Below, piece after piece: positions 15,798-22,763 of a DNA stretch of 27,971 bases. The stretch covers positions 1-27,971 of the forward strand of contig DJGJ01000005.1 of the NCBI GenBank assembly GCA_002432715.1. Direction: 5' to 3'. The notes beneath the pieces were generated by a model that had not been told where the DNA came from, made no database searches, and saw only the letters and a program-made list of their open reading frames with translations. How positions within the stretch are numbered: the stretch's first letter is position 1; the number at the start of each line of letters is the position of its first letter. The position numbers were made by a program, and so were the translations under genes. Origin of the DNA: Sphaerochaeta sp. UBA5849 (GTDB lineage: Bacteria > Spirochaetota > Spirochaetia > Sphaerochaetales > Sphaerochaetaceae).

Positions 15798-16364
15798 TTA
15801 GGTGAAAACAATCTTTGCTTCATACAACGTCAATGCCTTCGTCTGCTCATACCGGAGGATGCTGCGTTCCAAGAAAAGCAGGTCCACGGCTTCCCAGAGG
15901 AAGACCCATGCCGCAATGTACGTCACTTCGAGCACAATGGAACCCGGATTGTGGTATTTCATAAGGATTGCAAAGGTCAGGATGAGTACTCCGACGATGC
16001 TCATGCCGATGCCGAAGATGGTGTTTCTCAGCATGCTTTGTGACAGTTCCGTCAGCCGGGAACGATATCTGTTGCGGATGGCCGTCTCATACTCGATGCG
16101 TTCCTGCTCGTCGATGCAAGCACTTGTGATATGGATGATGATTCCATGCTTGAATGTCACCGGCAACACGACCGAGTTGTCCAGAAACGAGGTGGCTTCT
16201 GAAGAGATGACTTTCCCGTTTGCTCCTGCATACGGGGAAAGGAAACCACTGTCGTCCAGGACGTGCATTTCGATGATTTCACGACCCGATTCATCGAACT
16301 TCCTCAGCAGGGATTTCAAGGCTTGTTTCCTGATTGTGCTCAGCTTGCGTACGTTTTCAAACAT
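15798..16364 (-). CDS. Hypothetical membrane protein with two C-terminal helices
   Basis: 188 residues; GGAGA lies seven bases before the ATG. The first 108 residues are soluble and include a positively charged start (MFENVRKLSTIRKQALKSLL) and strand-rich middle segments. Two membrane segments follow (about 113-133 and 142-166), with a short charged tail. I do not recognise a family. It lies upstream of the broken CPBP gene on the same strand, with a gap of about 110 bases. Confidence 0.7.
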   Translation of the reverse strand: MFENVRKLSTIRKQALKSLLRKFDESGREIIEMHVLDDSGFLSPYAGANGKVISSEATSFLDNSVVLPVTFKHGIIIHITSACIDEQERIEYETAIRNRYRSRLTELSQSMLRNTIFGIGMSIVGVLILTFAILMKYHNPGSIVLEVTYIAAWVFLWEAVDLLFLERSILRYEQTKALTLYEAKIVFT

Positions 16365-16594
16365 GGCTTCTCCATTGGCTGGATTATACCATGCACAGCA
16401 GAAGATGGCATGGGGGAGCTAGCTTTTGTGTGATGAGGCCTAAGTCGGGAAGTCCGTGCTTGATTAATACAACCTGAGCTTCCGCGCGTTTTTAACACTC
16501 AATCGAGTAGGCCTTATTCCATGACCAGATAAATCCTTGCAAACAGTGCATTTCTTCCTACGTTTTTGCTTGCCAAGAAGCGCAAATTGCGCCA

Positions 16595-16613
16595 TAATTT
16601 AAGTGTTAAATTA
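16595..16613. promoter_or_regulatory. 19-bp palindrome, operator-like
   Basis: TAATTTAA-GTG-TTAAATTA is a perfect 8-bp dyad around three central bases. It shares the AGTGTTAAA 9-mer with both inverted-repeat ends. It could be a repressor site or part of the decayed element; no gene start lies directly next to it. Confidence 0.3.
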
Positions 16614-16676
16614 CCTCTTACAAAGAGGCACCCGAAACGCACAATAAATACACCGTGGACATCCTGTGAGCGGTAA

Positions 16677-16826
16677 TATGTTTTTACAGAGAAAAAACTC
16701 CTTGACATTCACAAGCTGAAGAGCCAGTGCGAGCAGCAAAGACTCGTGCAAGCCCAGAGGCTTCTGGATGCCATGGACAAGAAAGGAAAATCCTTCGAGG
16801 AAGTGCTGAGGTTGGTCAACCTTTGA
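16677..16826 (+). pseudogene. C-terminal coding remnant, helical
   Basis: An open frame of 49 codons follows a stop codon and has no good start. It encodes an amphipathic, charged tail ending KGKSFEEVLRLVNL. Such tails occur at the C-termini of Rpn-type nucleases and similar mobile proteins, but the similarity is too weak for assignment. It lies between the inverted repeats. Confidence 0.3.
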
Positions 16827-16920
16827 TGTGCTCAAAAAACCATATTTCGGGTTTGAGTGTTAAAAAACGTGGAAGGTAGAATACAAGTTGTGGTATGTAA
16901 AATTTATATTCAAACCATTT

Positions 16921-16942
16921 TTATTAAAAGCAATTTTAATAA
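16921..16942. promoter_or_regulatory. AT-rich dyad upstream of the ATPase gene
   Basis: TTATTAAAA and TTTTAATAA form a perfect 9-bp stem around GCAA. It lies about 55 bases upstream of the ATPase start and just before a weak promoter candidate (TTGCTA 16944, GATACT 16966). It may be an operator; no regulator can be named. Confidence 0.3.
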
Positions 16943-16996
16943 CTTGCTATTTGTCTTACATTGAACGATACTTTGTGTAGGCGTTGGAGGATGTTG

Positions 16997-18370
16997 ATGA
17001 GATTTGTCGGAAGAGAAACAGAATTGAGAGAATTGAAAAAAATCTTCAATTCAGAAACATTTGAGTTTGTTGTCGTCTTTGGGCGAAGACGAGTTGGAAA
17101 GACGACGTTGATTTCCAAAGCTTGTGAAGGGTTCAAGACCATATTCCATTTGTCAACCAAAACTACAGAAAAGAAAACACTTGCTGATTTAGCAACATCT
17201 ACCTATGAGGGACTTGGAGAGGGCAGTGGTTTCGTATTCAGCAACTTTGATGCTTATCTTGATTACATCGCACAGAAAGCTGCCACGGAATTGCTTGTGC
17301 TCGTGATTGATGAATTCCCGTACATGGTTCAATCGATTCCCGATGTTATGGGAGTATTGCAACGATTCATTGACTTGAAGCTTAAGAAAACAAAATTGAA
17401 ATTGGTTCTTGCAGGCTCGTCAGTATCATTCATGGAGCATCAGGTTCTTGGAGATAAAAGTCCCTTGTATGGCCGAAGTACTGCACAATGCAAGGTAATG
17501 CCCTTCGATTTGTCCGAAACAAGAACCTTATATGGAGGTACGGAAATCAATACCGTACTTGTTCAGGAGATTACAGGCGGCATTCCTCTGTATGTTTCCT
17601 ATTTTTCACCTGATGAAGTAATTGAGGATTCCATCAAGCGATTGTTCTTCAGCAGCAATGGCCTTTTATACAACGAACCTTTAAACATTCTGAACATGGA
17701 AGTCAACGAGCCGCAAGCCTTTTTTTCTGTTTTGGAGCTCTTGGCTCATGGTGTGAATAAGCAAGTTGAACTCGCTGACAAGAGCGGTATGTCAGCTTCC
17801 AATATCAGTTACTACCTTTCGACATTGCAGAATATTGGTCTTGTTGATAAGAAACTTCCATTCGGAGATGCAAACAAGAAGAAAACGATTTGGTACGTCA
17901 AGGATGGTTTGTTTCACTTCTATTTCAAGCATGTTCATCCGTATAGAGTGTTAATCGAACGGGGTGTTGTAGATGGTACAATGGCATGGCTTGGGGAATT
18001 ATTTGCGGCATATGCAGGCAGACCGTTTGAGGAAATCTGCAGAAATCATGTGCTCTCGCACGCAAACCTTCCAATAACTGAAATTGGTTCGTGGTGGGGC
18101 TCAGATCCGCGAACAAAGCGTGAGGAAGAAATTGATATAGTTGCAAAGACCATCGATGGAGACCTGATCTTTGGCGAGGGTAAATTCACCAATGAGAAGG
18201 TAGGAACCCGTGAATACAATGATCTTGTCCGGAAAAGCAAGAATGTAGGTAGTGATAAGAAACGATATTACTGGCTTTTCTCCAAGTCAGGCTTTACAGC
18301 CGACCTGCTTGCTGCAGCGAAAGACAATGAAGCAATGAGGCTGGTGAACCTACGGGACTTGTTCCTCTAG
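16997..18370 (+). CDS. AAA ATPase of the PF01637/DUF234 type
   Basis: 457 residues from ATG 16997; GGAGG is six bases upstream and the family usually begins with an (M)xFVGRE-like sequence, as here (MRFVGRETEL). The P-loop is GRRRVGKT (29-36), Walker B LVLVIDEF (100-107), and the LAGSS sensor segment is at 138-142. A winged-helix region follows (about 240-290). The C-terminal DUF234 part has a PD-(D/E)xK-like core: D380 in REEEIDIVA, and E394/K396 in FGEGKF. The cellular function of these ATPases is unknown; they are widespread, mostly orphan genes with a mobile distribution. The gene is visibly more AT-rich than its neighbours and follows a repeat-rich stretch, which fits horizontal gain. 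Confidence 0.85.
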   Translation: MRFVGRETELRELKKIFNSETFEFVVVFGRRRVGKTTLISKACEGFKTIFHLSTKTTEKKTLADLATSTYEGLGEGSGFVFSNFDAYLDYIAQKAATELLVLVIDEFPYMVQSIPDVMGVLQRFIDLKLKKTKLKLVLAGSSVSFMEHQVLGDKSPLYGRSTAQCKVMPFDLSETRTLYGGTEINTVLVQEITGGIPLYVSYFSPDEVIEDSIKRLFFSSNGLLYNEPLNILNMEVNEPQAFFSVLELLAHGVNKQVELADKSGMSASNISYYLSTLQNIGLVDKKLPFGDANKKKTIWYVKDGLFHFYFKHVHPYRVLIERGVVDGTMAWLGELFAAYAGRPFEEICRNHVLSHANLPITEIGSWWGSDPRTKREEEIDIVAKTIDGDLIFGEGKFTNEKVGTREYNDLVRKSKNVGSDKKRYYWLFSKSGFTADLLAAAKDNEAMRLVNLRDLFL

Positions 18371-18637
18371 CATACATCCAATACCGACACGAGTATCAGC
18401 AACAAGCCTCCCTTGTTAGGATAGATAGGGAGGTGGAGCAATGAACAGTCCCCAGAAGATTCATATTCTAAAGTCGAATGATGAGGATACGTCGACCTCT
18501 TAAAAAATCTATTGGCATTGTGGGTGAAGGGCTTAGAGAACGGATGTATTTCGACTATGAGGCAATAATTTCACTGAGAGAGTAGAAAATTCCATAGCAG
18601 TAAAACCATCACCTCCTATTTCCACAGCGACTCGCCA
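18371..18637. other. Intergenic region with a 20-codon ORF and a remnant
   Basis: It contains a tiny ORF (18441-18503, 20 codons) with GGTGGAG upstream. Directly overlapping in another frame is an open stretch (18496-18585) reading IGIVGEGLRERMYFDYEA, which loosely recalls the Rossmann start of a Gfo/Idh-type oxidoreductase. This looks like a frameshifted, truncated gene start. Complementary CCTCCCT and AGGGAGG (around 18407-18433) could form a hairpin overlapping the ribosome site. Confidence 0.35.
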
Positions 18638-19534
18638 TCAAGAGAAGTACAGCCTCTGTGCATTGTCATGAAATACCAACGCCTGCTCTTCTTCACTGAA
18701 GAGAGCCAACTGGTAATCGAGCAGCTGCTGGTAGCTGTACTGCACCAGTGTCGAAGGAGCATCGGTTCCCCACATCAGGTGTTCCGAGCCCACGATATTC
18801 TTGGCAAGAGTGATGAACTTTTGCGCGGTGGGGAAGGGATAGGCTTCAGGACGCACCTTGTGGTGCAGGGCTGCCAGGTCGAAGTGGATGTTTCCCTCTT
18901 TCATGGTTTGCAGGGCATCGGTGAGCTCTGCTCTGTGCTGCCTTCTCGGGCTTGCCAGGTGGCAGACCACTACCTCAAGAGTCGGAAACTGCTTTGCAAT
19001 GTTCCGTATTGCCTTTGGCTGGTGGGAACCATCGCCCGGGCTTCCCAGGTCGAATACGACGACTCCTTTTTTTGCTGCAATCTGCTCATAGAAACCCATC
19101 ATAAGCGTGTTGTCGAGATTGAAATCGGGGTGGCTTCCCATAATGCCGCAACCGGTGGACATCTCGAACTTGAAGATGGAAAAGCTCTTCTGTAGATTGT
19201 CCAGAATCTTCTGTGCATTGCGGCAGTAGGGATCGAAGGTGGCCGCTGCTCTGAAGCGGGTGGGGTATTGCATTGCTACTTCTTGGAGATAGTGGTTGGC
19301 AAAGCCGAGAAAGCCACCCTGCAGCAGCACAGCCTTCTCGACATTGTGGGCATCCATCACAGAGAGGAAGCGCTCGGCGGAAAAGGTGGTATCGCCATAG
19401 GAAGGGGGAATGAGGTCGATTACCTCACCTGTGGCCCAAACGGCTTTTCCCCCGGGCAGGGCCCTGAGTTCTCCGTCGGCACCAAAGCCGCACAACTGTT
19501 CAAATACGTGGGCATGGGCATCACTATAAGACAT
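18638..19534 (-). CDS. Amidohydrolase-2 family metal-dependent hydrolase
   Basis: 298 residues, cytoplasmic, with AAGGAGG seven bases before the ATG. The TIM-barrel metal-site pattern is intact: DAHAH (H7, H9), VVCHLA (H192) and WGTDAPS (D258). Members of this superfamily include decarboxylases and sugar-acid lactonases. In a uronic-acid oligosaccharide locus, a lactonase-type role on a sugar acid is a reasonable guess, but the sequence alone does not show it. It is divergent from the sugar-binding protein gene, sharing an intergenic region that contains the putative response-regulator site. A weak promoter candidate on this strand is TTGACC (19586-19581) with TAGCGT (19563-19558), 17 bases apart. 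Confidence 0.8.
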   Translation of the reverse strand: MSYSDAHAHVFEQLCGFGADGELRALPGGKAVWATGEVIDLIPPSYGDTTFSAERFLSVMDAHNVEKAVLLQGGFLGFANHYLQEVAMQYPTRFRAAATFDPYCRNAQKILDNLQKSFSIFKFEMSTGCGIMGSHPDFNLDNTLMMGFYEQIAAKKGVVVFDLGSPGDGSHQPKAIRNIAKQFPTLEVVVCHLASPRRQHRAELTDALQTMKEGNIHFDLAALHHKVRPEAYPFPTAQKFITLAKNIVGSEHLMWGTDAPSTLVQYSYQQLLDYQLALFSEEEQALVFHDNAQRLYFS

Positions 19535-19605
19535 GGAAAGGCCTCCTTGTTTCCTGTACGCTACAAGTGTTCAGCGTATCGGTCAATGGAGATTTCGTTT
19601 CTCAG

Positions 19606-19633
19606 ATGTCAAGAAATGATACTACTTTGTCAA
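19606..19633. promoter_or_regulatory. Shared regulatory element, copy 1
   Basis: On the minus strand this reads TTGACA, four bases, AGTATC, then ATTTCTTGACAT. The same composite occurs at 25190-25217. TGTCAA half-sites are 21 bases apart, close to two helical turns, as expected for AraC-type regulators. It lies between the amidohydrolase and the binding-protein genes. Confidence 0.55.
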
Positions 19634-19705
19634 AACTCTCTTGCTGGTACGTGTGGTAAAAACGCCGCAGACTACACTCACCTAGATCACAAATGGAGGC
19701 TTGTT

Positions 19706-20977
19706 ATGAAAAAGACACTCGTACTGCTTCTCATCGCCGCCTTGGCAATGGGAACCGTGTTTGCAGCAGGATCGAAAGAAGCTGCAGCACAGTCAGGACC
19801 GATCACCCTCAGACTCAGTTGGTGGGGTGGAGACTCCCGCCACACTCCGACCCTCAAGGCCATGGAAGCCTATACCGCACAAAACCCCAACGTGAAGTTG
19901 GAAGGCGAGTACGGCGGATGGGATGGATACTACCAGAAGATCGTCACCCAGATCGCCGGTGGTACCGCTGCCGACATCATCCAGATCGACCAGCCCTGGC
20001 TTGCAGAGCTCGCCTCCAAGGGAGACGTGTTTGCAACCATCGACAGCTCCATGGTCGACCTCTCCCAATTCGATGCAGACTTCCTCAAGAATTATTGCAC
20101 CTACGACGGCAAGCTGCTTGGGCTTCCCACCGGAACCAACGTCAACACCTTCATTGTTGATGCAAACATGCTCTCCTCGTTCGGCATCGACCCCAATACC
20201 AAGTGGACTTGGGAGAACATCATCACCGAAGGAAGGAAGATCAACCAGAAGGACAAGACTGCCTACTTCAGCGGAGCAACACCTGATATCATGCGCTACT
20301 GGTTTGAAATCTATATTGCCCAGCTTGCCGGCGCAGTCGTAGACAACAACAAGAAGGTTGCCTTCACCCAGGCACAGGGCACCGAGGCTTTCACCTATTT
20401 CAAGCGTTGGTTCGATGAAGGCATCGTAGCCCCCTTCAGCCAAACCTCCCTCTTCTATCAGAAGTTCCATGAGAACCCGAGTTGGATCAACGGCAAGATG
20501 GCCACCAGCTGGTCTTGGGTAAGCTCAATGGACCTGGAGATCGGGGCCAGAAAGATGGAAACCCGACAGTTCCCCGTGATGGCCGGTGCCAAGAACAGCG
20601 GAGTCCTGATGAGACCGTCCCAGATCTTCGTTGTCAACAACAACTCCAAGAACAAGGCAGAGGCCATCAAGGTCCTGAACTACCTGTTCACCGACGCCCA
20701 GGCTCTTGAGCTGCTCGGCCTTGCACGCGGTATTCCTGCCACCACGATTGGAAGAAGCGTACTCGCCCAGAAAGGCATGATCACCACCATGGCCGAGAAG
20801 GCCACCAACGAAGGCATCGCCCAAGCCGGTCTTCCGCAGAGCGTCTACCAGATGAACAGCGAAGTCATCCAGGTCATGCAGGACGTCATCGACGAGTTCG
20901 GTTTCGGCAAGCTCTCTCCCGCCGAGGCTTCCGCAAAACTAATCAAGAATCTTGAGGCCACCCTCGCAACACTGTAA
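19706..20977 (+). CDS. Sugar ABC transporter substrate-binding protein, family 1
   Basis: 423 residues from ATG 19706, preceded by GGAGG (19695-19699). The frame is open far upstream, but this start alone gives a signal peptide: MKKTLVLLL core with a cut near VFA/AGS. There is no lipobox cysteine; 'FAAGSKEA' is typical of spirochaetal binding proteins. The mature protein is a MalE-like type 1 solute-binding protein with IAGGTAADIIQIDQPWL, then YDGKLLGLPTGTNVNTF and the W-rich SWSWVSSMD segment. With two cognate permeases downstream and a CHEV-type GH4 enzyme in the same locus, galacturonic-acid-containing oligosaccharides are the likely cargo. Confidence 0.92.
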   Translation: MKKTLVLLLIAALAMGTVFAAGSKEAAAQSGPITLRLSWWGGDSRHTPTLKAMEAYTAQNPNVKLEGEYGGWDGYYQKIVTQIAGGTAADIIQIDQPWLAELASKGDVFATIDSSMVDLSQFDADFLKNYCTYDGKLLGLPTGTNVNTFIVDANMLSSFGIDPNTKWTWENIITEGRKINQKDKTAYFSGATPDIMRYWFEIYIAQLAGAVVDNNKKVAFTQAQGTEAFTYFKRWFDEGIVAPFSQTSLFYQKFHENPSWINGKMATSWSWVSSMDLEIGARKMETRQFPVMAGAKNSGVLMRPSQIFVVNNNSKNKAEAIKVLNYLFTDAQALELLGLARGIPATTIGRSVLAQKGMITTMAEKATNEGIAQAGLPQSVYQMNSEVIQVMQDVIDEFGFGKLSPAEASAKLIKNLEATLATL

Positions 20978-20988
20978 ATCATTATCTC

Positions 20989-21017
20989 GGTCATCCGTCC
21001 ACCACGGACGGATGGCC
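20989..21017 (+). terminator. Strong hairpin between binding-protein and permease genes
   Basis: A 12-bp GC-rich stem (20989-21000 with 21006-21017, one G-U pair, loop of five) starts 11 bases after the stop codon. There is no T-run. As after the other binding-protein gene, it probably lowers read-through or protects the upstream message. Confidence 0.55.
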
Positions 21018-21036
21018 TCTTGCAAAGGGAATTGAA

Positions 21037-21921
21037 ATGCATATACGCAAACGTTACAACTACACAGGATACCTGTACATCCTGCCTTGGATCATTGGGT
21101 TTCTGCTGCTCCAGCTCGTTCCCCTGATCAACTCGTTCTGGTACTCCTTCACCAATTTTCAACTCTTGGGAGACCCTAAGTTTTTGGGTCTGGAAAACTA
21201 CAAGAAAATCTTTACCGCCGACCCGACGTTTCTGCAGTCGCTGAAAGTCACCTCGTACTACGTCCTGATCGCCGTCCCGCTCAAAATCTCCTTCGCCCTG
21301 GTCATAGCGATCATCCTTAATCAGAACATCAAGGGTATCAACCTGTTTCGTACCCTCTACTACATACCATCCATCCTCGGCGGCAGCGTCGCCATCAGCG
21401 TACTGTGGAAGTACTTGTTTATGAACCAAGGGGTGGTGAACAACCTTATAGGCATCTTCGGCATCAAGGCCGTGGATTGGCTGGGCGATCCCCGCTATGC
21501 ACTGGGAACCATCAGCCTGGTCACCGTTTGGCAGTTCGGCTCTTCCATGCTGCTCTTTCTGGCAGGACTGAAACAGATACCCGTCAGCCAGTATGAGGCT
21601 GCACGCATAGATGGGGCGGGGCGGATGCGCATCTTCTGGAAGATCACCATCCCCGAACTCTCCCCGATCATCCTGTTCAACCTCATCATGCAGATGATCA
21701 ATGCCTTCCAGGACTTTACCAGTGCATTCGTCATCACCCAGGGAGGTCCGCTCAAGTCGACTTATCTCTATGGCCTCATGCTTTACGACCAAGGCTTCAA
21801 GTTCTTCAAGATGGGCTACTCCTCGGCACTCTCGTGGATCCTGTTCGCCATCATTCTCTTCTTCACCAGCCTGACCTTCCGCTCCTCCGAGTCCTGGGTC
21901 CACTATGGAGATTCGCTATGA
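21037..21921 (+). CDS. Sugar ABC transporter permease, MalF/UgpA/LplB type
   Basis: 294 residues. The first helix is about 14-34, followed by the typical NFQLLGDPKFLGLENYKKIF stretch, further helices, and the ATPase-contact EAA loop YEAARIDGAG (186-195), then the IPELSPIILF segment. AAGGGA lies upstream of the ATG. It overlaps the next permease gene as ATGA. No ATPase gene is present in the locus, so a shared MsmX-type ATPase encoded elsewhere is expected. Confidence 0.92.
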   Translation: MHIRKRYNYTGYLYILPWIIGFLLLQLVPLINSFWYSFTNFQLLGDPKFLGLENYKKIFTADPTFLQSLKVTSYYVLIAVPLKISFALVIAIILNQNIKGINLFRTLYYIPSILGGSVAISVLWKYLFMNQGVVNNLIGIFGIKAVDWLGDPRYALGTISLVTVWQFGSSMLLFLAGLKQIPVSQYEAARIDGAGRMRIFWKITIPELSPIILFNLIMQMINAFQDFTSAFVITQGGPLKSTYLYGLMLYDQGFKFFKMGYSSALSWILFAIILFFTSLTFRSSESWVHYGDSL

Positions 21922-22763
21922 TCAAGAGAAAAACCCCCGTTACAAAATTCCTTTCATATTTCTTCTTGATCGTCCTTGCCTACATCATGACTTATCCGCT
22001 TCTGTGGATGATCGGGGCGGCATTCAAGAGCAACGAAGAGATTTTCGGCACCATCGGCTTGCTGCCCAAGAACCCGATGTTCGGTGCATTTGCCGCAGGA
22101 TGGAAAGGAACCGGCCAATACGGCTTCTCCACCTTCCTGTACAACACCTTTTTGATGGTCATCCCCACCGTCTTGTTTACTGCAATCAGCGCGACCCTGA
22201 TCGGTTATGGCTTTGCACGCTTTGAGTTTCCCTTCAAGAAGACACTGTTCACCATCATGCTTTCGACGATGATGCTGCCGGCGACCGTCATCCTGATCCC
22301 CCGCTACATCTTCTTCCGCAACCTGGGATGGCTGGACTCCTACCTGCCGTTCATTGTTCCTGCGATGCTGGGCTGCTTTCCCTTCTTCAACTTCATGATG
22401 GTCCAGTTCTTCCGGGGCTTGCCGCTGGAATTGGATGAGTCTGGCAAGCTGGATGGCTGCAACAGCTTCATCATTCTCAAGGATCTGCTGCTTCCTCTGT
22501 GCAAGTCAGCCATTTTCTCGGTCATCGTCTTCCAGTTCGTCTGGACCTGGAACGACTTTCTGAATGTGTTGATCTATATCAGCAGTGTGGCAAAGTACCC
22601 TGTGGCCCTGGGCCTGAGAATGACGATGGACATCTCCACCGAGTTCGACTGGAACCAGATTCTGGCGATGAGCCTGATCTCGATCGCTCCTCCGATCGTA
22701 CTGTTCTTCGCCGCCCAAAAGTATTTTGTCGAGGGTATTGCCACCACCGGCATGAAGAACTGA
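21918..22763 (+). CDS. Sugar ABC transporter permease, MalG/UgpE type
   Basis: 281 residues from ATG 21918, which overlaps the previous stop (ATGA) and has GGAG seven bases upstream; the frame is open further back inside the partner gene. The order of helices and the conserved MLPATVILIPRYIFF and VWTWNDFLN segments fit the MalG class. The ATPase-contact loop is ELDESGKLDGC (171-181), with Glu-Ser in place of the usual Glu-Ala. Its stop abuts the convergent histidine kinase stop (TGATCA). Confidence 0.92.
   Translation: MIKRKTPVTKFLSYFFLIVLAYIMTYPLLWMIGAAFKSNEEIFGTIGLLPKNPMFGAFAAGWKGTGQYGFSTFLYNTFLMVIPTVLFTAISATLIGYGFARFEFPFKKTLFTIMLSTMMLPATVILIPRYIFFRNLGWLDSYLPFIVPAMLGCFPFFNFMMVQFFRGLPLELDESGKLDGCNSFIILKDLLLPLCKSAIFSVIVFQFVWTWNDFLNVLIYISSVAKYPVALGLRMTMDISTEFDWNQILAMSLISIAPPIVLFFAAQKYFVEGIATTGMKN

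Larger units (their letters stand above)
16487..16869. repeat. Inverted repeats flanking a 350-bp segment
   Basis: The left end (16487-16502) is the reverse complement of the right end TTGAGTGTTAAAAAACG (16853-16869) apart from one extra A. The enclosed 350 bp includes a truncated coding remnant. This resembles the ends of a small or decayed mobile element, but no target-site duplication is evident and no transposase is recognisable. Confidence 0.4.
16365..16996. other. AT-rich intergenic stretch with repeats and a gene remnant
   Basis: About 630 bases without an intact gene. Short minus-strand ORFs here lack ribosome sites and family features. What can be seen: inverted repeats at 16487-16502 and 16853-16869, a 19-bp palindrome at 16595-16613, a coding remnant at 16677-16826 and an AT-rich dyad at 16921-16942. 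The 9-mer AGTGTTAAA occurs three times (16491-16499 reversed, 16602-16610, 16856-16864). Confidence 0.6.

Noticed and set aside
16514..16835. Two minus-strand ORFs of 64 and 74 codons
   Set aside because: No ribosome sites, odd composition, and they overlap each other and the inverted-repeat segment.
19268..19705. Upstream extension of the sugar-binding protein frame
   Set aside because: It would run through the divergent amidohydrolase gene and the regulatory region; ATG 19706 has GGAGG and begins a proper signal peptide.
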